The position numbers and the translations under genes are program-made. From contig NZ_LSIC01000103.1 of NCBI RefSeq assembly GCF_001556045.1, positions 1-64,000 on the forward strand: a stretch of DNA of 64,000 nt, written 5' to 3'. Positions 25,445 to 34,490 of the stretch are shown here, piece after piece. This stretch comes from Bradyrhizobium sp. CCH5-F6 (lineage in GTDB: Bacteria > Pseudomonadota > Alphaproteobacteria > Rhizobiales > Xanthobacteraceae). How positions within the stretch are numbered: position 1 is the first letter of the stretch; the number at the start of each line of letters is the position of its first letter. Under the pieces are notes generated by a model, which searched no databases, was not told the origin of the DNA, and was given only the letters and a program-made list of their open reading frames with translations.

Positions 25445-26371
25445 TCAAGTTTTCTCGGCGACGACGACGAGGCCGCGCACCGGCTCGTTGTTCTCGATGC
25501 GCGGCGAGGCCGGCTCCAGCGTCAGCAGCTTGAGGCCTGCCTTGGCGATCGCGCCGCGGACATATTCCGCGGAATGGGCATAACGCAGGCCTTCGCCAAG
25601 AACGATGCCGCTGCCATCGTGCGTCTCCAGCGTGAAGGCGAGCACGCCGCCGGACTCGAGCACGCGGCGGGCTTCGGTGAGCACCGGCGCGAGATCGGAG
25701 AGATAGACGAAGGCGTCCGCGGCGATGATGAGGTTCGCGCTCGCGTCTGCCTTGCCGCGCAAGCCTTCGATCATGTCGGCAACTTCGAGCTCGGCATAGA
25801 GATTGGTGGCGCGCGCCTCCCTGATCATGCCGGGAGATAGATCGATGCCGATGAAATGATCGACCTGCTTGGCGAAGGCGGCCGCCGCAAGGCCGGTGCC
25901 GCAGCCGAGATCGATGGTGCGTTTGAAATAGGCCGGCTTCTTCGCGGCGCCGCGCGCGGCCAGCACCGCCTTGAAGATCAGGCTGGGGGCGCGATAGCCG
26001 AGATCGTTGATCAGCGTATGCTCGAAGCGCGGCGCGTATTGATCGAACAGGGCTTGCACATAGGCCTTTGGCATCTCCGCCATCTCTGCATCGCCAAGCC
26101 GCATCAGACGCAAGCCGGCGCCGTGCTGATCGTCGGGATCGGATCGGAGCGCTTCCCGGAACGCGGCGATCGCCTTCTCGCGGTCGCCGAGCTGGTGGCG
26201 GATCTCGCCGAGCGTGAACCAGGCCGAGGTGAAGTTCGGCGCAAGCTCGAGCGCCTGCTCCAACAGGTCCGCGGCCGCGGGCAGATCGCCCTTGAGCTGG
26301 AGGTCGCGCGCGAACTCAAAACGGCGATCGGCCATGAGATCGCCAGAGGACTGGAACAGGCGCAGGGGCAT
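25445..26371 (-). CDS. TPR-containing SAM-dependent methyltransferase
   Basis: 308 residues from the ATG at 26371; an ATG at 26335 is an alternative. The first 90 residues hold TPR-like helices (DLPAAADLLEQALELAPNFT, LGDREKAIAAFREALRSDP). The rest is a class I methyltransferase with motif I TIDLGCGTGLAAAAFA and the acidic loop FIGIDLSPGMIREAR. The target is unknown; the TPR part suggests a protein substrate or partner. Its 5' side lies against a palindromic repeat. Confidence 0.88.
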   Translation of the reverse strand: MPLRLFQSSGDLMADRRFEFARDLQLKGDLPAAADLLEQALELAPNFTSAWFTLGEIRHQLGDREKAIAAFREALRSDPDDQHGAGLRLMRLGDAEMAEMPKAYVQALFDQYAPRFEHTLINDLGYRAPSLIFKAVLAARGAAKKPAYFKRTIDLGCGTGLAAAAFAKQVDHFIGIDLSPGMIREARATNLYAELEVADMIEGLRGKADASANLIIAADAFVYLSDLAPVLTEARRVLESGGVLAFTLETHDGSGIVLGEGLRYAHSAEYVRGAIAKAGLKLLTLEPASPRIENNEPVRGLVVVAEKT

Positions 26372-26386
26372 CGAGGAACCGGGACC

Positions 26387-26471
26387 CGTCATTGCCGGCC
26401 TTGACCCGGCAATCCATCAAAAGTGAAACTCTTTAGAAGGATGGATGCGCGGGTCAAGCCCGCGCATGACG
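26387..26471. repeat. Intergenic palindromic repeat (CCGGCCTTGACCCGGCAATCC type)
   Basis: GTCATTGCCGGCCTTGACCC faces GGGTCAAGCCCGCGCATGAC as the closing arm, with ATCCATC/GGATGGATG inside. It is a variant of the elements at 38211 and 46286. It lies between the divergent methyltransferase and exonuclease genes, overlapping any promoters there. Confidence 0.7.
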
Positions 26472-26498
26472 GGTTCATTTGGGGCGGCCGCTCCCTAT

Positions 26499-27545
26499 AT
26501 GACCACCATGCGCCCCCAAGACATCCTGCTGCCAGTTGCTGCCGGTTTGTGCTGCAAGCCCGGCGGCTTCCATATCGACCCTGTCCGCCCGGTCGAGCGC
26601 GCCGTGATCACCCACGGTCATTCCGATCATGCCCGCGCCGGCCACGGCGCCGTGCTGGCGACGCAGGAAACGCTCGACATGATGCGGCTGCGCTACGGCG
26701 AGAACTTTGCCGGATCGACGCAAGCAATCCGCTATGGCGAGGACATCCGGCTCGGTGACGTCAGAGTCAAGTTTCACCCGGCCGGCCATGTGCTGGGCTC
26801 GGCGCAGATCGCCGTGACCTGCAAGGACACCTGCATCGTGGCCTCCGGCGACTACAAGGACGCGCCTGACCCGACCTGCCCGCCGTTCGAGCTGGTGCCA
26901 TGCGACGTCTTTATCACCGAGGCGACGTTCGGCCTGCCGGTGTTCCGGCACGGCGATGCGAGCGACGAGGTGAAGAAGCTGCTCGCGTCCGTCGCCCTGT
27001 TTCCGGAGCGCGCGCATCTGGTCGGCGCCTATTCGCTCGGCAAGGCCCAGCGCGTGATCGCGCTGTTGCGCCAAGCCGGCTACGACGCGCCGATCTACCT
27101 GCATGGCGCGATGGAGAAGATCACCGAGTATTACCAGAACCGCGGCATCGAGCTCGGCGAGCTCAGGCCGGTGAAGGGCATGAAGAAGGCGGCGCTCGCC
27201 GGCACCATCACGCTGGCCCCGCCGTCGGCGACTTCCGATCTCTGGACGCGGCGCTTTCCCGATCCGGTCACCGCTTTCGCGTCGGGGTGGATGCGTGTGC
27301 GGGCCCGGGCGCGGCAGCGCGGTGTCGAACTGCCGCTGGTGATCTCCGACCACGCCGATTGGGACGGCCTCACCGCCACGATCGGCGCGACCGGCGCAGG
27401 CGAGATCTGGGTCACCCACGGCCAGGAAGACGCGCTGGTGCATTGGTGCCAGAGCAAAGGCCTGAAAGCGCGGCCGCTCGATCTCGTCGGCTATGGCGAC
27501 GAGGAGGAGAGCGAGGCGCCGATTCCAGACGAGGCCGAGGCATGA
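26499..27545 (+). CDS. Ligase-associated DNA exonuclease (MBL/beta-CASP)
   Basis: 348 residues from the ATG at 26499; the ATG at 26508 (MRPQDILL) is equally possible because neither has a good ribosome-binding site. Metallo-beta-lactamase fold with THGHSDHARAG, PAGHVLGSAQ, IVASGDYKDAPDP and SDHADWDGL, as in beta-CASP nucleases of the SNM1/CPSF73 type. This family is encoded with an ATP-dependent DNA ligase, an Lhr-like helicase and the PdeM phosphoesterase in a DNA repair cassette. Its stop overlaps the ligase start (ATGA). Confidence 0.92.
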   Translation: MTTMRPQDILLPVAAGLCCKPGGFHIDPVRPVERAVITHGHSDHARAGHGAVLATQETLDMMRLRYGENFAGSTQAIRYGEDIRLGDVRVKFHPAGHVLGSAQIAVTCKDTCIVASGDYKDAPDPTCPPFELVPCDVFITEATFGLPVFRHGDASDEVKKLLASVALFPERAHLVGAYSLGKAQRVIALLRQAGYDAPIYLHGAMEKITEYYQNRGIELGELRPVKGMKKAALAGTITLAPPSATSDLWTRRFPDPVTAFASGWMRVRARARQRGVELPLVISDHADWDGLTATIGATGAGEIWVTHGQEDALVHWCQSKGLKARPLDLVGYGDEEESEAPIPDEAEA

Positions 27546-29203
27546 ACCGCTTCGCCGAACTGCTGGACCGTCTCGCCTATGAGCCCGGCCGCAACAACAA
27601 GCTTCGCCTGATCACCGGCTATTTCCGCGAGGTCGGCGATCCCGACCGCGGCTATGCGCTGGCGGCGCTGACTGGCGCGCTCAGCTTCAAGCACGCCAAG
27701 CCGGCGCTGATCCGCAATCTCATTGCGGCGCGCACCGACGAAGTGCTGTTCGGCCTGAGCTACGATTATGTCGGCGACCTCTCGGAGACGGTGGCGCTGA
27801 TGTGGCCGAAGGCCGCGTTGGCCGCCCACAACCACCCGCCGCCCCCGACGCTCACCGAGGTCGTCACCACGCTGCGCACGCTCGGAAAGACGGAGTTGCC
27901 GAAACAGCTCGAGCGCTGGCTCGACGAGCTCGATGAGACCGGCCGCTGGGCGCTGCTGAAGCTCGTCACCGGAAGCTTGCGCATCGGCATCTCCGCGCGC
28001 CTTGCCAAGACTGCCGCCGCAGCATTGGGCGACAAGGACCCGCACGAGGTCGAGCTGATCTGGCCGGGGCTTTCGCCGCCCTATCTCGACCTGTTCGCCT
28101 GGCTGGAGGGCCGCGCCGAAAAGCCCGTCAATCGCGATCCCGCGCCGTTCCGGCCCGTGATGCTGGCGCATGCGATCGAGGACACGGATTTCGCGGCACT
28201 CGATCCCGCCGACTACATCGCCGAATGGAAATGGGACGGCATCCGCGTGCAGGCAGTGGCCGGCCGCGACGATCGCGGCCGCATCAATGCGCGGCTCTAT
28301 TCGCGCACCGGCGAGGACATCACGGGCAGCTTTCCGGATCTCGTGCCGTCGCTGCGCCTGCCCGGCGCGATCGACGGCGAGCTTCTTATCCTGCGCGAAG
28401 GCCGCGTGCAGAGTTTCAACGTCCTGCAACAGCGCCTCAACCGCAAGGTCGTTTCGCCGAAGCTGATCAAGGAATTTCCGATTCACCTTCGCGCCTACGA
28501 TCTGCTTGGCGATGACGAGAACGATCTGCGCGAGCTGCCGTTTGCCGAGCGACGTGAACGACTGGAGAGATTTGTCGGGAAGCTCGACGATCCCCGGATC
28601 GACCTGTCGCCTACCGTCCCTTTCACGAGCTGGGATGCGCTGACCACTGCGCGCGCCGATCCGGCGAGCGCAGGTGCCGGCGCCGATGCGGACGCCGTCG
28701 AGGGCGTGATGCTGAAGCGGCGCGATGCGCCTTATCTGCCGGGGCGGCCCAAGGGCCAGTGGTGGAAGTGGAAGCGCGATCCGCACATCATCGATGCCGT
28801 GCTGATGTATGCGCAGCGTGGCCACGGCAAGCGCTCGTCCTACTACTCCGACTACACCTTTGGCGTCTGGACCGAGGGCGAGACGGGCGACGAGCTGGTG
28901 CCGGTCGGCAAGGCCTATTTCGGCTTCACGGACGAGGAGCTGCTCCAGATCGACCGCTTCGTCCGCCGCAACACCACGGAAAAGTTCGGCCCCGTGCGTC
29001 ATGTCGTGCACGAGAGCGACAAGGGGCTGGTGCTGGAGGTCGCGTTCGAGGGCCTGCAGCGTTCGCCGCGGCACAAATCCGGCGTCGCCATGCGCTTTCC
29101 CCGCATCAGCCGCTTGCGCTGGGACAAGCCGCCGCGCGAGGCTGACCGGCTGGAAACGCTGGAGAAGATGCTGAAGGCCGAGGCGGCGGAGATTGAGGCG
29201 TGA
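27542..29203 (+). CDS. ATP-dependent DNA ligase (cassette type)
   Basis: 553 residues from the ATG that overlaps the exonuclease stop. The N-terminal DNA-binding domain (about residues 1-200) precedes the adenylation domain with the nucleophilic lysine in EWKWDGIRVQAV (about residue 230), motif III ARLYSRTGEDITGSFPD, motif IV GAIDGELLILR and motif V VEGVMLKRRD plus WWKWKRDP; an OB-fold ends the protein. It seals nicks using ATP. It is the ligase of the ligase/exonuclease/helicase/PdeM cassette and is distinct from LigD-type NHEJ enzymes because it lacks polymerase and 3'-phosphoesterase domains. Confidence 0.95.
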   Translation: MNRFAELLDRLAYEPGRNNKLRLITGYFREVGDPDRGYALAALTGALSFKHAKPALIRNLIAARTDEVLFGLSYDYVGDLSETVALMWPKAALAAHNHPPPPTLTEVVTTLRTLGKTELPKQLERWLDELDETGRWALLKLVTGSLRIGISARLAKTAAAALGDKDPHEVELIWPGLSPPYLDLFAWLEGRAEKPVNRDPAPFRPVMLAHAIEDTDFAALDPADYIAEWKWDGIRVQAVAGRDDRGRINARLYSRTGEDITGSFPDLVPSLRLPGAIDGELLILREGRVQSFNVLQQRLNRKVVSPKLIKEFPIHLRAYDLLGDDENDLRELPFAERRERLERFVGKLDDPRIDLSPTVPFTSWDALTTARADPASAGAGADADAVEGVMLKRRDAPYLPGRPKGQWWKWKRDPHIIDAVLMYAQRGHGKRSSYYSDYTFGVWTEGETGDELVPVGKAYFGFTDEELLQIDRFVRRNTTEKFGPVRHVVHESDKGLVLEVAFEGLQRSPRHKSGVAMRFPRISRLRWDKPPREADRLETLEKMLKAEAAEIEA

Positions 29204-29246
29204 GAGCGTGTTATGAGAGCGCTCGATTGTCGATAAGGTGTAGATG

Positions 29247-29371
29247 CGCTCCCTCTCCCGCTTGCGGGAGAGGGGTGGGGAGAGGGTTGTCTCCGCGATG
29301 GGACAATCCCCCAGAGGAGAAAGCCCTCACCCGGCGCTCTGCGCCGACCTCTCTCGCAAGCGGGAGAGGTG
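29247..29371. repeat. Intergenic palindromic repeat (CTCTCCCGCTTGCGGGAGAGG type)
   Basis: CCCTCTCCCGCTTGCGGGAG starts it and CTCTCGCAAGCGGGAGAGGT closes it; each arm is a hairpin and the two arms are inverse copies. The 316-base gap between the ligase and the next gene (29204-29519) contains this element and no other feature I can support apart from the ribosome-binding site of the next gene. Confidence 0.75.
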
Positions 29372-29519
29372 ACCGAGTTCGTGGCCGGCAGCTTGCCCAA
29401 ATCAAAGCCTAACGTGCTACCCGAATTAAACTCCCGTAACCCGATTGACGCTCGCTTGCGGGTTCCCCATGTGCCTCGCCGTGCCCTATAATGGGGTCGA
29501 ATCCCCTGAGGAGTTTGCG

Positions 29520-29822
29520 ATGGTCCAAGACGTCAGAGATTTGCCGGCCGGCCGCAGCGACGGCCTGCACCGCTTTCTCGGCGGCTCCCCGCTGGCGGTC
29601 ACGTTTCGCCTGGTCCTGCTCTCGATATTGGTCGGTGTCGTGCTGGCCGCGATCGGCTTCGACCCCTGGAACATCATCTACAGCATCCGATTGCTGTTCC
29701 AGCGCCTTTGGGATCTCGGCTTCGACACGATCAACTGGCTGTGGCGCTACTTCCTGCTTGGCGCGGTGATCGTGATCCCGATCTGGCTGCTCTCGCGCGT
29801 CTTCGGCACGCCGCGACGCTGA
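29520..29822 (+). CDS. DUF6460-type small membrane protein
   Basis: 100 residues from the ATG at 29520, with GAGGAG at good spacing. A hydrophilic N-terminus is followed by two membrane segments (LVLLSILVGVVLAAIGF and YFLLGAVIVIPIWLLSRVF) joined by an amphipathic stretch, as in the DUF6460 family of alphaproteobacteria. Function is unknown. The MBL hydrolase gene starts 31 bp downstream on the same strand. Confidence 0.8.
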   Translation: MVQDVRDLPAGRSDGLHRFLGGSPLAVTFRLVLLSILVGVVLAAIGFDPWNIIYSIRLLFQRLWDLGFDTINWLWRYFLLGAVIVIPIWLLSRVFGTPRR

Positions 29823-29853
29823 ATCCGGATCATACGCAGGGAGCCCGCAGCCG

Positions 29854-30588
29854 ATGCAATTGCGCTTTGTCGGCTGCGGCGACGCCTTCGGCTCCGGTGG
29901 CAGGCTCAACACCTGCTTCCACGTCTCGGGGCGCCAGAGCAATTTCCTGATCGATTGCGGCGCGTCGGCTCTGCCGGCGCTGAAGCGGCTCGAGATCGAC
30001 CGCGACGAGATCGACCTCATCCTCATCACGCATTTCCACGGCGACCATTTTGGCGGGCTACCGTTTGTCCTGCTCGACGCGCAATTCTCGCGGCGGACGC
30101 GGCGGTTGACGATCGCGGGTCCGCAAGGCATCGCGGCGCGGCTTGCCCAGGTGATGGAAGCGCTGTTCGAGCATTCCACCAAGACCAAACAGCGGTTCGA
30201 CCTGAACGTGATCGAACTCGCGCCTGAGCAAAGGCAAAGCTTCGGCGCGGTGACGGTGACGCCCTATCCGGTCGTGCACGGCGAGTCCGGCGGACCTTTC
30301 CTTGCCTATCGCGTCGAGGCCGAGGGCCGCACGCTTGCCTACAGCGCCGATACCGAATGGACGGAGGCGCTCATTCCGCTGGCGCATGGCGCGGACCTTT
30401 TCATCGCGGAAGCCTACATGTACGAGAAGGTGGTCAAGAACCATCTCAGCCTGAAGACCTTGGAACAGCATCTGCCCGACATCGGCGCCAAGCGGCTCGT
30501 CCTCACCCATATGAGCGAGGATATGCTGTCGCGTCTGGGCGAGGTGCAGCATCTCGCTGCAGAGGACGGCATGGTGCTGGTGTTCTGA
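29854..30588 (+). CDS. MBL-fold metallo-hydrolase (RNase Z-like)
   Basis: 244 residues. Metal site ITHFHGDHFGGLPF, the His strand PYPVVHGESGGPF, the Asp in YSADTEWTEA and the last ligand in LVLTHMSEDM follow the order of the RNase Z/phosphodiesterase-like metallo-beta-lactamase group. The exosite of true RNase Z is not seen, so a general phosphodiesterase or lactonase-like role is as likely. The MATE gene follows after one base, suggesting cotranscription. Confidence 0.85.
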   Translation: MQLRFVGCGDAFGSGGRLNTCFHVSGRQSNFLIDCGASALPALKRLEIDRDEIDLILITHFHGDHFGGLPFVLLDAQFSRRTRRLTIAGPQGIAARLAQVMEALFEHSTKTKQRFDLNVIELAPEQRQSFGAVTVTPYPVVHGESGGPFLAYRVEAEGRTLAYSADTEWTEALIPLAHGADLFIAEAYMYEKVVKNHLSLKTLEQHLPDIGAKRLVLTHMSEDMLSRLGEVQHLAAEDGMVLVF

Positions 30589-30589
30589 C

Positions 30590-31915
30590 ATGCACGCACC
30601 GGTTCATCCCAGGATCAGCTCCCGACAGGTGTTCGCCATCGCGGGACCGGCGATGGTCGCGAACCTGACCACGCCGCTGATCGGCGTGGTCTCGACCACG
30701 GCGATCGGACGGCTCGACGATGCCGCGCTGCTCGGCGGCGTCGCGATGGCCTCCGTCATCTTCGACTGCCTGTTCTGGCTGTTCGGCTTCCTGCGCATGA
30801 GCACGCTCGCCTTCACCGCGCAGGCGCTGGGTGCCGGGGAGACGCGCGAGCAGACCGCGATCCTGGTGCGCGGCTTCATCGTTGCCGGCCTGATCGGCAC
30901 CGGGCTGATCGCGCTGCAACTGCCGCTGACCTCGGTGCTGTTCGACCTGATGGGCGGCAGCGAAGGCGTGACGCGCGCGGCGAAAACCTATTTCATGATC
31001 CGGATCTGGTCATCGCCATTCGCCTTCGCCAATTACGTCGTGCTCGGCTGGCTGGTCGGGCAGGCCCGCGCCAATCCCGCCCTCGCGCTCCAGGTCGTCA
31101 TCAACGTCATCAACATGGTGGCGACGATCCTGCTGGTGCTCGTCTACGACACCGGCATTGCCGGCGCTGCGATCGCCGCGCTGCTTTCGGAGACGATCGG
31201 CTTCGTCCTGGGCGTGATCGTCTGCCGCCGCTATGCCGCTGGAGGTTTCAGCGTCCCTCGCGCAACGCTGTTCGATCGCGTAAAACTGATGCGCCTGCTG
31301 GCGGTGAACTCCGACATCATGATCCGCACGGCGGCGCTGATCGCCGTGTTCCTGTTCTTCACCGCCAAGGGGGCGCGCGCCGGCGACGTCACGCTGGCGG
31401 CGAACTCCGTGCTCAACAATTTCCTCCTGGTCAGCGCCTTCTTTCTCGACGGCCTCGCCAACGCGGCGCAGCAGCTCTGCGGCCGCAGCTTTGGCGCGCG
31501 CGACGCCAGGGGATTTGCGGATTCGACCAGGCTGGTGCTGCTCTGGGGCCTCGGTTTCGCAATGGTCGTCGCCGTGCTGTTCGCGCTGTTCGGGCCCGCG
31601 CTGATCAATGGCATGACGGCGAGTGAGGACGTCCGCCGTGCCGCGCGCGACTTCCTGCCGTTCATCGTGCTCGCGCCAATCCCCGGCGTGTTCGCCTTCG
31701 GCTTCGACGGGATCTATGTCGGCGCCACCTGGGCGCGGGAGATGCGCAACCTGATGCTGGCTTCGCTCGCGATCTTTTTCGGCGTCTGGCTGGCGCTGCA
31801 ATCGTTCGGCAATACCGGACTGTGGAGCGCGCTGATCGCGTTCTACGTCGCCCGCGGCGGCTTGCAGGGCGCGCGCTATCCGGCGCTGTACCGGGCGACG
31901 TTTTCGAAGCCGTAG
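30590..31915 (+). CDS. MATE family efflux transporter (DinF-like)
   Basis: 441 residues, about twelve membrane segments. The opening QVFAIAGPAMVANLTTPLIG and VVSTTAIGRLDDAALLGGVA resemble the DinF branch of MATE exporters. The second half starts near ARAGDVTLAANSVLNNFLLV. Substrate unknown. It follows the MBL hydrolase almost without a gap. Confidence 0.92.
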   Translation: MHAPVHPRISSRQVFAIAGPAMVANLTTPLIGVVSTTAIGRLDDAALLGGVAMASVIFDCLFWLFGFLRMSTLAFTAQALGAGETREQTAILVRGFIVAGLIGTGLIALQLPLTSVLFDLMGGSEGVTRAAKTYFMIRIWSSPFAFANYVVLGWLVGQARANPALALQVVINVINMVATILLVLVYDTGIAGAAIAALLSETIGFVLGVIVCRRYAAGGFSVPRATLFDRVKLMRLLAVNSDIMIRTAALIAVFLFFTAKGARAGDVTLAANSVLNNFLLVSAFFLDGLANAAQQLCGRSFGARDARGFADSTRLVLLWGLGFAMVVAVLFALFGPALINGMTASEDVRRAARDFLPFIVLAPIPGVFAFGFDGIYVGATWAREMRNLMLASLAIFFGVWLALQSFGNTGLWSALIAFYVARGGLQGARYPALYRATFSKP

Positions 31916-31974
31916 GCGGAGCGCAGGAGAAGATGTTCGCGTCCCGGACGCTGCATCCGGGGTACGAGACCGCC

Positions 31975-33072
31975 TTACATGGCCGGCCAGTCTTCCGCCG
32001 TGAGGGTGGCCGCATCGGCCCCAACGATTTCGGACAAAGAATCCCGCCCGGTGCGGAGCAGCGTCGAGGCGAGATCGCGCTTGATGTCGTCGACGAGGCC
32101 GAGGCCTTTGTAAACCAGCGAGGAATATAGCTGGATCAGGCTGGCGCCGGCACGGATCTTCATCAGCGCGGCGCCGCCGGAGTCCACGCCGCCGACGCCG
32201 ATCAGCGGGAACGCGCCTTCGACGCGCACATAGGTCTCGGCAACCATGCGTGTCGACAGGCGGAACAGCGGCCGGCCGGACAGGCCGCCCTGCTCCTTGG
32301 CACGCATCTCCTCGCGTAGCGTGCTCGGCCGCGCGATGGTCGTGTTCGACACGATCATGCCGTCGACCCGGCGCGAGCGCGCGACCTGCACGACATCGTC
32401 GAGCTGGGCGAGGCTCAGATCCGGTGCGATCTTCAAGAGCACCGGCGTGTCGCCGGCCTTCTGCCGCACCCGCTCGCGCGCGTCGATCACGCGCGCGAGG
32501 AGATCGTCGAGCAGTGCGCCCTCCTGCAGGTTGCGCAGGCCCGGCGTGTTCGGCGAGGAGACATTGACGGTGAAATAGCTCGCCACCGGCGCGAAGGTCT
32601 CGATCAGCTTGACGTAGTCGGCGACGCGATCCGGCGAATCCTTGTTGGCGCCGACATTGACGCCGACGATGCCGCCGTGCTGGGCGCGCGCGGCGAGCCG
32701 GCGCAGCGCAACTTCGGCGCCGTCATTGTTGAAGCCCATGCGGTTGATCACGGCTTCGTCGCGCTCCAAACGAAACAACCGCGGCCGCGGGTTGCCCGCT
32801 TGCGGCTTCGGCGTGACCGAGCCGATCTCGACGAAGCCGAAGCCGAGCCGCAGCAGTGCGTCCGGCACCTCCGCGCTTTTGTCGAAGCCTGCGGCCATCC
32901 CGATCGGATTGGGAAAGTTGAGCCCGAAGGCGCGCACGGCGAGCTTGGGATCGTCGGGGCGCGGCTTGACGGGCGGCAGGAAGCGCAGGCCCTGGATCGC
33001 GAGGCGATGCGCATCCTCCGGATCGAGCCAGCGCAGCACCGGCAGCGACAAGGCGTCGAAGGCGCGGATCAC
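31975..33072 (-). CDS. pyrD: Dihydroorotate dehydrogenase (quinone), class 2
   Basis: 365 residues; GTG start at 33072 that overlaps the stop of the DUF952 gene. It oxidises dihydroorotate to orotate at the inner membrane, passing electrons to quinone. The N-terminal membrane-association helices, FPNPIGMAAGFDKSAEVPDA, the catalytic serine loop TVNVSSPNTPGLRNLQEG, and LIGVGGVDSGGAALMKI with FMN phosphate contacts are all present. The next pyrimidine step, pyrE, is at 48695 in this window but not linked. Confidence 0.96.
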   Translation of the reverse strand: MIRAFDALSLPVLRWLDPEDAHRLAIQGLRFLPPVKPRPDDPKLAVRAFGLNFPNPIGMAAGFDKSAEVPDALLRLGFGFVEIGSVTPKPQAGNPRPRLFRLERDEAVINRMGFNNDGAEVALRRLAARAQHGGIVGVNVGANKDSPDRVADYVKLIETFAPVASYFTVNVSSPNTPGLRNLQEGALLDDLLARVIDARERVRQKAGDTPVLLKIAPDLSLAQLDDVVQVARSRRVDGMIVSNTTIARPSTLREEMRAKEQGGLSGRPLFRLSTRMVAETYVRVEGAFPLIGVGGVDSGGAALMKIRAGASLIQLYSSLVYKGLGLVDDIKRDLASTLLRTGRDSLSEIVGADAATLTAEDWPAM

Positions 33073-33410
33073 GGGGCAAGCTCCGGAACGTCGTGACCGC
33101 CGTCCGAGCGCATGTTGAGGTTCATCACCGCGAGCACCGCGCCGACATCCAGCTCGCCATAGAGATGCGGAAACAGCTCGTCATTGCGCGAACGTTCCCA
33201 GCGCAATTCGCTGCCGAGCGCGTCGCCGTCGACTTCGACCAGGAACAGCGCACGCTGCCCGAAATAATGCTTCCGCAGGGTCTCGGGCACCTGGGTTGCG
33301 GTCGAGAAATGGATGAAACCGTCGCGCGAATCGTCCGCGCTGCCCCTGTAGACACCCTGCCGTTCCGCTTCGCGCCAGGCCGAGGCCGGACAGATTTTGT
33401 AGATCTTGAC
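33069..33410 (-). CDS. DUF952-family protein
   Basis: 113 residues from a GTG start at 33410 (or 33413); longer upstream starts would include low-quality residues before the conserved KIYKICPASAWREAE opening of the DUF952 family. GFIHFSTATQVPETLRKHYF is the conserved centre. Function is unknown; structures of relatives resemble ADP-ribosyltransferase-like folds. Its stop overlaps the pyrD start, so the two are translated together, an arrangement often seen in rhizobia. Confidence 0.85.
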   Translation of the reverse strand, partial: VKIYKICPASAWREAERQGVYRGSADDSRDGFIHFSTATQVPETLRKHYFGQRALFLVEVDGDALGSELRWERSRNDELFPHLYGELDVGAVLAVMNLNMRSDGGHDVPELAP

Positions 33411-33733
33411 CACCGCTTCCGCAGCCCTGTTTGCTCTTTGAGTCTCTTGGGGTTTTTCGTCTCGCACGGGTCCTTCAAAACCCGGCGCGACCGTAAAGGC
33501 CGCCCCCTCCGAACTCAAGGGTTACGGCCATCTCCGCTCCGATGAAATTTGGGGCGGACTCCAAACTCCTGTTTTGACGCGCTTTCGCGACGCAAACCGG
33601 TCTCGACTTGGCCTGACAACGCCTCGGCCGCGGCCTCTTGCGCGAAAAACGGAAAACCGGTTGATTTGAGGATAGTTTTCCTGAGTTGCGACGGGCTGGA
33701 CCTTCCATGGTCAGACAAGCCAAAGCGCAGAGG

Positions 33734-34363
33734 ATGCTGACCCACGACCAGATCTGGGGCGCGCTGGATCGGCTGGCGGCGCGAGCCGGCATGTCGCCAT
33801 CCGGGCTCGCCAAACGCGCCGGGCTCGATCCCACCACCTTCAACAGGTCCAAGCGCGTCACCTCCGAGGGCCGCGCGCGCTGGCCCTCGACCGAATCGAT
33901 CGCGAAGGCACTCGCGGCGACCGACGCCTCGATGGAGACCTTCGCCCGATTGGTCGACGATGGCGACGCCCGCGATAGCCGCATGGTCCCGCTGCTCGGC
34001 TTCGCGCGCGCCGGTGCGAGCGGTGCGTTCGACGACGCCGGCTCGCCGGCCGGCAAGGACTGGACCTCGATCAGGCTTCCGGCCGCCGACGACAGCCGCA
34101 GCTTCGGGCTGAAGCTCTCCGGCGAGGCCTTTATGCCGGTCTACCGAGATGGGGACATCATCCTCGTCTCACTCGAGACACGAATCCGGGGCGGCGATCG
34201 GGTCTTGCTGAAAACGACGTCAGGCGAGCTCGTGGTCGCGACGATGAAGCGCCGCAGCGCGACAGGCCTGGAGTTGCTGCCGCTCGGTGCAACTCACAGT
34301 GAGCGCCGACTGGCGGCCGGCGAAGTGGCTTGGGTCGCGAAGATCATTTGGGCGAGCCAGTAA
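33734..34363 (+). CDS. HTH regulator with S24-like domain lacking the catalytic serine
   Basis: 209 residues from the ATG at 33734, where the conserved MLTHDQIWGALDRLAARAGM begins; an ATG at 33707 is possible. The N-terminal DNA-binding part includes SPSGLAKRAGLDPTTFNRSK. The C-terminal half is an S24/LexA-like domain (FGLKLSGEAFMPVYRDGDII). The family's usual G-D/N-S-M reads GEAF here, so the nucleophilic serine is replaced by alanine, while the lysine side (VVATMKRR) is kept. It is therefore unlikely to self-cleave. The 323-base region upstream (33411-33733) holds two ACCGGT sites (around 33598 and 33656) and no gene. Confidence 0.85.
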   Translation: MLTHDQIWGALDRLAARAGMSPSGLAKRAGLDPTTFNRSKRVTSEGRARWPSTESIAKALAATDASMETFARLVDDGDARDSRMVPLLGFARAGASGAFDDAGSPAGKDWTSIRLPAADDSRSFGLKLSGEAFMPVYRDGDIILVSLETRIRGGDRVLLKTTSGELVVATMKRRSATGLELLPLGATHSERRLAAGEVAWVAKIIWASQ

Positions 34364-34490
34364 ACGCCCCGTTCATCTCAAGGGCAGGATCGCGCGGAGT
34401 CCGGGTTCCAACGAGCTTGCGACTCAGAACTCCGCGCGCATAGGTTCCCCGCGCCAATTTTGGGCAAACCTACATTTCTGGGGAAAGATC

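Noticed and set aside
26900..27541. Fusion of the DNA ligase with an upstream frame
   Set aside because: That part is the exonuclease gene read in another frame; the ligase proper starts at the overlapping ATG at 27542.
9764..31915. The two MATE exporters as a duplicated pair
   Set aside because: They differ in length (480 and 441 residues), start differently and resemble separate branches; no sign of recent duplication.
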